Shown here piece after piece: positions 28,501 to 40,659 of a DNA stretch of 64,000 nucleotides (position 1 is its first letter; the number at the start of each line of letters is the position of its first letter). The notes below the pieces were generated by a model, which had not been told where the DNA came from, did no database searches, and saw nothing but the letters and a program-made list of their open reading frames with translations. The position numbers and the translations under genes were made by a program. This DNA is from Nomia melanderi (Eukaryota; Arthropoda; Insecta; Hymenoptera; Halictidae): the NCBI RefSeq assembly GCF_051020985.1, contig NC_135001.1:13633896-13697895 (forward strand), read 5' to 3'.

Positions 28501-31500
28501 GGTCTATCGGAACAGTAAAAATTTTAAATTTTAAATTTTAAATTTTAAATTTCAAGTTTCTGGTTTCAAGTTTCAATTTTCAATTTTCAAGTTTCTTGTT
28601 CTCTTATTATCGAGAGTGAAAAACATCATTTTTGAACTTCAAATTTATTACAATACATTGTCTCCAAATGTTAATCTTAACTACAATAGAATTTACAAGC
28701 AACATTTTAACAATTCTAATAAAAATGAGCTAAAACTTGTAATAAATACATTTCTCCAAGGCACACGCGAATGCTCGGAATCGTACGATCAGTTTCAAAC
28801 AGATACTTACGTACGCAGCAATAAAAAGAATGCTTTTTATTAGAGGATCGATCATATAGATAATATTTAATCAAGTTTAATACGACTTTGCATATGCTTC
28901 TAATTTACTGAAACTACTGAAGAAGAGAATTTAATTTATCTTAACGTCTATAATCTGAATTTGTACGAACCTCCGCGGTTTGATTACTAGTTACGAAGGC
29001 AATCTATAAAATTCAAGTCAGACGTTACCGGTAATAAACGAATTCACCTGAATGAGGGGTTTAACCCATATCCACTGCATCTAATCTACGTTCTTTCTTC
29101 GTTATGTGTAATTTTCAGTTGGAATACTAAATGAGCCAAGTTTTGCCCTTAAATGTGTAAGTAAAACTTTCTCGTAATTTAAATGTGGATACGCGCGTGT
29201 TAGCACCAACACGTTTTTTTAGCAAAGTGAACAGCGACACGGTTTACAGAATTTATGATAGGATTTTACGATCGTTTCGATGCGCAACGTGTATTAAGAA
29301 CTGGCGAAAATAATCGATGATGCGTAGTGGAACGCGATTTAATAATCATATTAATCGAACCTATCCTGCGCGCTTTTCTCTGTTAATGTACATTTTGTTT
29401 TATAAGCGCCAAGTCAACAGCTTAACACTGCGACGGTCTTTTTCGATATAAAATGGATCATTCAGCTTTTTAATACGAAGATCACCCGATTCTTTAGAGG
29501 CGCGAATATTATTACTTATTGTTAATCATGTAAAAGCAATCTATAACTCTGATGGTACAAAATATTTGACTTTCAAAACTGTTTCTTTGGGATCATTGCA
29601 AAATGGAAGAATATTCGGAACTTAATACTAAGAATATACTAAATACTGATGATGACATATTCTATCAGGTTTCATTAAAAGGTGCTTTAAAGTAGAAAAA
29701 AATGAATATTTTACACCAAACCTGCGAATTGTCAATTGTCAGTTGAATATTTTGATAAAAGAGAATGATTCTTTTTATTTGAACGCCAGTTGTCCAAACA
29801 ACCTCCACCAATCGTAATTCCTTTGTAAAGATTCTTAATCCTTAATTAGTGACCAACAACATAATTCCAAAGATAATAAGCAATCTTGATTAGAATAAAT
29901 ATTATTAACTCGTTTTCTACTTTTATTTGCAAAGAAATACATAAATAAAAGTCGGGAATAAATCGTCTTCCATTTCTTCAAAACGATACTTTTACATCTT
30001 GAAATGTATATTCATTTCACGGACCAACAGGTTGAAGTGTACCATTTTTCCACCTCGGTAGTTATAGATCAAGGAACAAAGTTTCAAAGAAGAACTGAAA
30101 TTACCATTTGAAGGTTCTTGTGATGAACGTTGGCGGAAAGATCGAAGTTTGCGACGGCCAGTCTAGAATTGCGAAAACCAGAAGCTGGTAGACCGAGCCG
30201 TTCCACCTTTCCTTACGTTCACCGATATTCCCAGTAGAAAGTTGTCACTTTGTATGAAGTAAGTTTCCTCGGCGGTAACCAGCAGACGGAAACGCTAGGA
30301 TCGTTTGTGCTCACCCAGAACCTGATGCAATGAACGTTTCTTGCACGTTATTGGTTTCCTGCTGACCGATCGCGGCTTGCTGGATTCTTGAAAGTGCCGA
30401 GCCACTTGGAACTTCCTTCCTACCGACGTTTACCAAATAATGCGTTCCGCATTTCTTCCTTGTTTACTGGCTCGGCCAAAGATCATCCAATCGGGTAGCC
30501 TAACCGCGGATCGTTGCTTTAACGCGAAATCGAATTGGTCGGAGGTAAATGCACCATTTGCTACCAGTTTAAGGATTCTCTTTCGTTGCTTTCAATGCGT
30601 TTGCTTTATGAAAGTATGCGTTCAACAAATAGTGGAGAAAAACATCAATATAAACATGATAGACCGCAAAAACAATAAAAGAGGCTCCAAGCCTAGCAGT
30701 AATAAAACAAAATTTGAAGACTTAATCCATAACTACGGAGAAACATATAAGATTTATACAGACACTTCCAAAACAAGCAACAAGATAGGTAACGCTAAAC
30801 GATACAAAAAATAAATATCAACCACATGACCGGTATATCTAATGCAGAAGCAATAGTAATTGTACAAGCTTTAAAAACAATAAAAAACCAACAAACAACC
30901 AATAGCATAATGTTTACTGACTCGATGAGGGTAATCTTATCAATCCAGAAAATGACCATGGAAAATGAGATTATCACTAACATTATTCAACTGACTACAG
31001 AATTATATAACGACAACTATAAGGTAACCTTCGCCTGGGTTCTAGCACACCACGGAATCAATGGAAACGATATAACAGACAAAGCAGCAAACGAGGCCAC
31101 CATGATACAGATAAATAGAGACATAAAAGTTCCAGTTAAAGACATAAAGAAACAGACCGAAAGAATAACATACGAGAAATGGGAAAATAAATGGACCATA
31201 GAAAACTCTGACTGAATACACTACTTAAACCAAGAAGTAAACCTACACTCATAGAAACTCCCAGAAAAGAGACAAGACCAGAGAAAATGACATGGAACAG
31301 TAATTGGACACACTAGGTCAACACACTAACATCTAATATTCAAAAAACCTAGTCTAGTGTGATACATGCAACAAATGACTAACAATAAAACATTTGTTGA
31401 TAGAATGTACGGAAATGGAAACTCACCGCAGCAAGGTCAAAGTACCAAACCAAATATAGCAAATCTTCAAATCGGAATAACTCGAAACAACAGAAACAAG

Positions 31501-34500
31501 CTGATAGAATTTTTCAAAACAATGGGTCTGTGGGAGGAAATCTAACAACTAGATAAGCATGTCGCTAATGACCGAGAAGTCGATGCGATATTAAACAACG
31601 AAAGAAAAAAACACAAGAATGTTATAAGTTTTTAGAGCAATGCTTTCCAAAATGTTACTACGCTCTCCTTTAGAGAAAATCTAGTCTTGGCGTGCTAATG
31701 TTTTGAAAAATTGTTTATAAAATTAAATGTTACGTTATGAAAGTTTATAAGTACAGTTGGCCCATCACGTCCCTGCCGGGCTCCATTGAACTAAAAGTGC
31801 ACAGGAGCAAGGGGACTCTTCCATTCAGGATGTCGCGTCAGTAGCTATAGAACAACAGTTGGTGTTATTGGCCGAGTCGCGTGACGAAGAAAGCAGACAG
31901 GATAGAATGCAACGTAGTGAGATATAACGAACATTATTGTCGGATTTCGTTTCGCTGGCTTCTCATGTTTACGAAATCACGGTAACACAGGGACCGGAGT
32001 TCTGTTTCCTGGAAGGACCGAGGGGGAGCGTGCGACCGAGTCCCCTCGCCCTTGAGCACTTTTAGCTTGATGGAGCTGGATAAATGTAGACGTGGCCAAC
32101 TGTATATAGCATATTTGGCCAAACTGCGGCTCCGCGAGCCGCATGCAGCTCTCCTACATCTTCAATGCTGCTCTCTTTCTAGTCAAGGCCAAAAAAATAT
32201 CGTTAACACGAACAAATTCTTTAATGTGAAAAGTAAAGTAAACACTAAGAATAACATATAATCCGATGGAAACATATTTTATTTCGAATGTTTCTTAGGA
32301 ATTCAAAATCATCGCCTGAAGCTTCGTACAAATCACATTCCATTAAAATTTACAAATAACAGAAAATATAAAAAAATGCACTCAACTGCTTTAGTTTCTG
32401 AGCGACTCGTGTACAAACTGTATATACTATACGCCTCTTACGTTAGCTTCATCGGCTACCAAACTAAAAGTGCACAGAGGCAAGGGGACCTTCCTGAGTG
32501 TAAATCTGTTATTGCAGAAACCTGGCTGTCAAAGTATACTGTGACATGTAGATTTCGCTGTGAATATTGGCAACAAGGCCACCTGATGAACATCGAGCGT
32601 CGCGTTGTGGTTGTCGTTTCGCAGGTGTCGTTAAGTGGAGCGTGTCGCCTAGCTTGATCATTATTGTTTATTATCATCGGTAATTAACCCTACAGTGCTA
32701 CAGTGAATTTTTCAGGCCGCTAGCAAATTATAAATCAATGCCAAAACATAAACAGCAACGTGAGCTATACATAGTTTCAATGATTGTACATTGCCATGCA
32801 ATTGAAAGGTAGTACATGGAGTTTGAGCATTGTAAGCTGTATACCAAAGAAAATTATGATATGAAAATTATGACTCTTTGCGGAACTACGTCGAGGCAAA
32901 CGAAAAATTATATTGAAGATTGTTAATTACTTTAAATTCAGGAGTACGGTTTAGTTTGTCTGTGAAACGAAAAGCTTCTGTTACTAAGAATTGAATGGCA
33001 TCGATTTTATATTCATAAGCGAATGGGAACGAGATTAGTACTGGATTTGATGTTCGTGAGTAGGACTGTTCACCGAGAAAATTCGGTAATTAAGGAGTTA
33101 TGCCATTTATATTATACGACAGAATAATAAGTACTTCATTATCTACAAAATCTTTTTCTTATTTGAGTGATTAAAGCGTAGAAGCAAGTATAGAATTATA
33201 ATAATGTAGTGATTGACAGTAACAATAACAACAATAATGATAATATTACATATTTCTATATATAATATAATAAAAATTAATATTCATTAATATTATTAAT
33301 ATAATGAATATGTTATTAATATTATTAATATATTATTAATATATAATGTAATAATATTGATTGCATTATTCATTAACATTTTAGTTTGAAACCATATATA
33401 CACGCCAATGGTGCAAATGATTTAAACGCGATTTAAAGGAGTGCGATGATCGCAGCGTACGAGTTGTTCACGAACTGTACCGAAGTTGAATCGCCGTTCT
33501 ATCGGAGGATCTCTTCCTAGTTCTAAGGAGAAAACGGCGATAAATCCGAAGACGCGGCCGAACGATGCTCCCCGAGGCCTCGAATCGACGGAGGAGATAT
33601 CGCCGCGGCAATCATCCGTTGATGCAACCCGTCTTCCTGGTCGCGACATCGGGTCGCGAGTGAAAGTGAACTCTCTTTACGTTATCGCGCCATAAGCCAC
33701 CGACGAAACGATGGAAATCGAATGCGAGCAACGAGTCACCGATTTTTAGATGTAACTCTAGAAATTTAATGCTACTTTGTTACCCACTAAAATTGTACTA
33801 TTTTATCACGCTCTTACCGTTTCTTGCTCTTTCACGGCGCGTTGAATTTACCATTTAAACGCGAGCAATAAGTCGGCAAATCAAGTGTACTGTGATTCTT
33901 GGACACAACTTTAGAAATTTAGTGCTACTTTGGTACCTACTAAAATAGTACTGCTTTAGTATTCACGAGAAATGTACTGAATATTTATGCTTCTAGAAGT
34001 ATAAAGTATTATTGTACGTAAGTAGTTGAAGTGATAGTGAAATTCAGGGAGAAATTATTGTATGGCAGATAACAAAAGAACATGAACTTCTATTTAAATA
34101 ATGAATAATAAATATTTTATATTAACAGGTCAAATTGCAAACATTTTTCCGTATATTCTGTTTTGTCTCAAGTTTGTGCCATTTTGTTACTATGTAATCT
34201 ATACTAAGCTTCCCATTAATTCTTCTTCTCTTCCAAGGAAATATAATAATATTTTGTTGTTCTAAAGCGTGAATGCTTCCAGTAATTTTCGTTTTTACCT
34301 TACCTCGACGAACAGTCAGTGTTACCTGCCTACGAAGCTGTTACGTAGGAAAATGGACCTGTTCCGCAATTTATGCATTCGTAGATTATTGAGTAAAATC
34401 GAGAACGAAGGAACAATTTGTTTCGACATTAAAACGGTTCCTTATGGTAAGAATAAAACGGAGATATTTTTAACGTACATATGTTAATGTGAAAGTTTCT

Positions 34501-37500
34501 TTGCATTTTATATATTTGAGAATGCCATAAGTGCAGAAAGATTCGCTGGCCACTCGTAAATTCTGCGATCCGCGAGGTGATACGGCGGTAATGCTCCCTT
34601 CCATGGGTTATTAATTCAACGGGAATGAGATCCTAATTTCCCTTTTGACTTTCCAGCGGCAGTTGTAAATAAACCATGCACACTGCACCAACGTTGAACT
34701 ATACCACTATTCAAACGTTTTACCATCGAGGAACTTTCTCCTTCAATAAGACGTGCACCGCATTAAAAAAGATTCAACTATAAATGCAAACGTGATGTAT
34801 ACGTTTATCGGTTGCATTGTCATTATGAAAAAAATCCTAGAAACTTTAGTTTTTTAGATATTTAACTTATATTGATTTATTGAGTTATTTTAAATAGGTT
34901 TTAATTTAATGTGAACTTTCAGTTAGAGAAACAAGTTTTGTTCTTATTTTATTTTTTCTAATGCGATTTATTGGAATAAAGGTATAAGAACAGTGAACGA
35001 GTTTTCATTGTACTCATTGTTCAACATGCCATCGTGTTTGTTATGATTAATTTGAGAGTTTTGATGGTTCACATTCAAGAAGCAAAATCAAGGATAACGA
35101 ATATTTATAATTGTTAATTTGAATTGTTATTTGTGCAGGACACGAGTGAGACGAAGGAGGCACAACAGACTTTAGTTGAACAGGCGCCAACGAAGGAGCC
35201 TGAGCCAGATACCAAGGATATTAAACTCCAAAAAGAAGATGAAAATAATTCGAAGTCGGACAGCGAGAGCAGCGACCATGACGATGATGAAGATGACTAC
35301 GATGACGACGAGTTCCCTCCGATGCACATTAAACTGCCCCTGCAGTTTAATTTCGACGATATCGCAGGCGTAAGTTCATTGATACCTTTACGATCTATAA
35401 TCAATTAAATTATGTCATCTACTCTAACCCTTTGACTACTGTAGGCGCCTGTAGGCGCTTAAAAATATTGTTCTCATGGCACTGTAGGTACCTATAGGCG
35501 TTTAAAAATATTGCTTCAATAGATTCTTAGATATATCGTGAAAAAAACATTAATGTCAATGTTAAACTTTTAGTATATACACTAATAATTCAAAGTAGAA
35601 CACAAATAAATATATAATATTGTTTTAATGTAGTGGAATTCAGTGTTTCGATTATTTGAATATACTTCCTCAGAAATGCGCACCTAAGGAAATGCTTCGC
35701 TGTTCTCGGTGTACGTCGCGACTGAATTCTTATCGGAATTGGTACGGTTGATGCGTCTCAAAGTCTGCCGTAGTCAAAGGGTTAATTATAGTTTTAGAAA
35801 ACAAAGCAAAAATATTAATTATTGTACGATTAGGAGGGCTTTAAAATATTAGACGATATAAATATGAAATGTTAAATAAATAAATTTCGATACTATTTCA
35901 TTTATAAAACTGCTTTTCACTTTATTGATTTTCTTTCTACAAAATTTATCAATGAGTGGGTAAATAAATGGACATTGATGATAGTTAACGAGATTTATTA
36001 ATTGGTAAAGTCGAGATCTCATATGTCGATTTAAAGAATTGTAATGTTTCGATTTTTTCAGACTTTGATCCAAGAGGCACGTAGCAGAGTTTCTTGCGTG
36101 GTGGAAAGACGTAGAGCTGATCAAGTAATGGACGGTGCTAATGACAATAAGATAGAGAATGGTACTGATTCTCGTTATCAAAGGCTGAGCGGTGAACGCG
36201 TTGCTATCCTTTGCGAATCTGGAAATCCTCATCAAGAGTACGTACACTGTATACAAATATATTATCATTAACAAATATCAATATTTATTTTGTTATTTTA
36301 GTATTATTTTATTTTCTATCCACGAATAGTGTTATCGAAAAACAGTTGTTGTAACGGACATCTTAAAAACGCATAAGTTCATTTGAGTTTATAGGTATTG
36401 TTCTAATTAATTAAGAAAAAATTGTATAATAGTCACGTTGCCAAGTTATTATTATTTACGAGAAATGAAAATGAAAAAAACAATTAATTCACTGTTTCGA
36501 AGTGTCGAAGATAGCAAGTATGATTTTGTATAACTTTTAAATCATCAAATTAATGATTATATCTTCGCTTGGACTATAGCATAGTTCAGTTTCAACAACA
36601 TTCCAAAGATTGAGTACAAAAGTGATCGATTAGGCGTGGAATGGCCCATACGCTGATCGAACGGTTAATAACGGTAACGTCGCTAGGTCACTGACCTATT
36701 CGAATGTGTTCATCTGACCGGTGTCCTTGAACCACTCCACGTTCCAAAATCACATTACCATATAATTTCTAGACCTTGTTACTGTAAAATAGAAGCGTTA
36801 TTATCCCATAAAAGATTTCGACGTAGTTAGGTATATTTAGAACATCCTGCAAATGGTCATAAATCTGGATGAGTAATAGTTCAAATAATTACAGTGGAGC
36901 GTTAAGGTTTTCCGGTTAGATAGATCTTTGATTCCTGTAACGGTTTGCATACCTGTCTCGTTCACGTGTAATCATCAAACTCGTACAATTTTCCCTACAA
37001 GAGTACACGTATGCTTATAATTATAATTAAGTGGAATTAAAAATAATAATATAATGTATATTCTAATTACATATATAGACCACTAAAATTCGAAGTAACT
37101 CGCAAAATGAGTTCCGTTTCAATTCCTATGCTTCCTAAGTAAATACCTGCCATTTAGGAAATATCTTAAATAACAATTTTTAAACTGGTATACCTCAAAA
37201 CTTTCTAATCAAAATTTTTTAATTAATTTTTAAGTTAAATTATTATTATTATTATTATTATTACCTTATCGTCAAATTTATTTTCAGACAACAAGAACAA
37301 GAGATGCTTACCCCGATCATCATCCCTCTGGGAACTGTCCAAGTACCTCTTCAGTCTCAGGATGTCAACCCAGGCTACCACCAATACCAAGTGCACACTC
37401 AGTATCAAGTTCCTGACATGCAACAGTTGCCTCTGAGCGATCCGCGTGGGTTGAACCACATCCCGCCCGGCATACTTCCCCCTGAACTGCGACAAATTCC

Positions 37501-40500
37501 TCAAATAAATACCGAAATGAGGCCACCGCGAGTGGGACCGCAAGGACCAATGATGGGACCTCAAAATCAACCGCTGGGACCGCAAGTACGTTGGCAGTAA
37601 TAACATTTTGAAAGATTTTTAAATTCTCAATATATTAAACTGCTAAATACTGAATTATAAAAATATAGCGAATAAATAATAATTCTGGAAATACCCAATC
37701 AAACAACGACCATAACGATTTCTTCTAATAACATTTCCTTCAGATGGAGGTGTATGCAATTTCAAATAAGCTCAGTCACTTATCCACAAATTAAACGCAT
37801 TATGATGCAAAACAATAACAGAATAATAACTATATAGAACTTCTTTCCTGATAACAAGATAGCAACATTCGTTGTGATTAAAATACAATTTTCTTTAGAT
37901 TGAAGTGCGCCGTATTCCCATCGAACTCCGCCACTACCCAGTGAACCCTGTGAGAGGTATGCGACCCCCGATGCCCCAGGAGCCTCAGATAATGTTCCAT
38001 CAAGTTGAGCAGAATCCTGGTGTATACGGTCCAGAACAAGGTCCAGCCATGATGCCTCCTCCAGTTCCACAGTCAGAAGCCCAAGTTCACGAACAGAGGG
38101 TTATCCCGCACATGATGATCCCGCAGACCGAGCAACGACCACCCCAAGTTCAACCTCAGGTGCAACCGCAGATGCAGCCTCAGATGCCACCTCAGATGCC
38201 ACCTCAGATGCCACCTCAGATGCCACCTCAAATGCCACCTCAAATGCCACCTCAAATGCCACCTCAGCCACAACCTCAGCCTCAGCCACAGCCGCAGCCT
38301 CAGATTCCTGAGCGAGTACGTTCACCGTTCCAAGGAATTCCGTTCGAAATCCGTAGGATCATCCAGCAAGTGCCTTTGGAGATCAAAAATATCATCCAGC
38401 ACATCACTGGAGAAGCGAGACCAGTTCCTGCGCAGGTGCCAGATGGTGCTCGCCGCGAGGTAATTGGATTGACCTAGTGCTAGTTGCTATGCCTAGGGAG
38501 TTAGCACAGTTTTTGGTAGATAAGTAGTTCTTTGGGTTTCGAGAATATGATTGAAATTTTGGATGTATGGTAGATTAAACGAGCTACTTTACACGTTCAG
38601 TTTAACATAGTCTATCATGTAATGGAGAGAAAAGAGTTTATGAGACTTTTACTTTGTTTCTGGTATCAAGGATCTTTTAGTCGTAAATACAGTTCTTCCA
38701 GGTTTACTTGAATTAAAATGCACTTTTACTTTAATTTAATGCCTATCTTATGTAATACCTATCTTAATTATTTTAATAATAATAATTTTAGAACGTTCAA
38801 GAATTCAAACCGTTCCCCGAAGGAGCACAACCCATTCCTTTGGGACTTCCACTTCCCATAGAGGTGCGAAATCTATTGGAACATGGAAACATCGAAGGTC
38901 GCCAGAGGCCAGATGGGTCGAACGAACAACAGGAAGGTAAATCTTTCTCTGAATCAGAAGACGAAAGCGAAGAGGAGAGGAACTTCCCTGTACCAGCGGA
39001 AATTCGTAATATAATCCACCAGGTATTCATCGATTAATATATTTCTAAATACAGTTAAAAAAGAAATCAATTATCGAAAATTGACTTGAAATGGGACTAT
39101 ATTTAAACGATATATAAAAGTCTCATTTAATTAATATTTAAATCTCAACACAATATATAACCACAATATTTCTGCAATATTGCTTACTGTGTAGCCTTTA
39201 ACCCTGTACACTCCAAGAGTTTTCTACCAAAAATACCCAACACTTTCCGATGGAATATAATTAACATTTCTTGAAACTGGCTTCACGAAAAATCGTACAT
39301 AAATTGAAGAAAGAGGCTGTTTTCTTTTAATATTTCACATATTAATGAACATCACACGAAACATGACATTAAATATTATACTCCATAACTTTTCTGTGCC
39401 AAATCGAGTGGCGACTGAGAGGAGCCTATGGAGTGCAAAGGGTTAAATGTTTACAACGTAATCTAATATTGCTGCTATTTAACAGTTATATAGTAGTATT
39501 ATTTCAGTACACAGTGAAATTTTATTTTATAAATTTTTTAATTTGTTGAATTATCATTGAATTTATAGTGTATTATAAATATTATAGTATAAAAACAAAT
39601 GAGAATCTCGGCATTCGAAATCTCATCAGCCGGAGGGTAACAGGTAGCGTGGCCGAGCGGTCTAAGGCGCTGGTTTAAGGCACCAGTCTCTTCGGAGGCG
39701 TGGGTTCGAATCCCACCGCTGCCACTTTTTTTTTATGAATACTTTAATATGTTAAGTTATCACTGAATTTATCGTGTATTATAAATATTATTGCATAGAA
39801 ACAAACGAGAACCTCGGGATTCGAAATCCATCAGCCGGAGAGTAACAGGTAGCGTGGCCGAGCGGTCTAAGGCGCTGGTTTAAGGCACCAGTCTCTTCGG
39901 AGGCGTGGGTTCGAATCCCACCGCTGCCAGTTTTTTTTTCTTTATATGAAATCTTCATTTAGCTTATATTAATGTTGTAGCATTATTAGCCCTCACTGAA
40001 AACGATTCTAGTGACCATATAGTTCACCACTTTTCTTACACAAACATATTAAACTTGTATCTTGTTATTTTATCGCTCCCTTTTTATTGCTAAAGAATGA
40101 TATGTTAATTAAAGTATTGAACAACGCAAAAATTTTAAAAGAAATGACAGTCATCAGCTCAGGGTCTGAACGGATCCAGGCAAGGTACTGCGAGAGTTAA
40201 TTCACCGTAATTGAATGCCATCTTAATGGTGACTTCGAGATTTGATACCCAAAATCGAAAGTTGCAATTGAATAATTCAATTATAAAAATAATTAGAGAT
40301 TAATGTGTAATTTTCTTCTTTCTTAATACTTAAGATTTCGATGCATAATTCAGTTTCTTGCGTGTAAAGAAATTTTAGAAGTTTAAAACTTTCAGTATAT
40401 CTAATTTTCTCCTTTTTCTGTTTACAGGTTGTTGACGCGAATTCTTTCGCCATTCCAAGATTTGCTCTTCCGTTGAGACCCGTGGAATCTTTGGAAATAC

Positions 40501-40628
40501 CAGTTGAAGCTCGTGCTGAAGTGACTGACGGTCAGAGTTCCGAGCAAGAATCAGAGCAACGACAACAGGAACAGCAACAGACTCATATGATGATACAACA
40601 ACAACAGCATCAACAAATGCAACAGCAG

Positions 40629-40659
<31 letters not shown>

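Larger units (their letters stand above)
11310..35138 (+). other. Intron 2 of the membrane-protein gene
   Basis: 23829 bp between GTAAGT and TGTGCAG. It contains several transposon remnants and CpG-rich patches listed separately, with AT-rich DNA between them. From 12.3 to 17.9 kb and from 28.6 to 30.4 kb I see no gene or structured element. Undetected microexons or regulatory elements are possible. Confidence 0.7.
39530..39940 (+). repeat. Tandem duplication (period 205 bp) carrying the tRNA genes
   Basis: Both units share ATTATAAATATTAT, CATCAGCCGGAG and TAACAG before the tRNA. The flanks differ at many positions while the tRNA parts are identical. Confidence 0.85.

Noticed and set aside
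38073..38325. Minus-strand frames full of WHLR or VASE repeats
   Set aside because: Antisense shadows of the exon 6 minisatellite.
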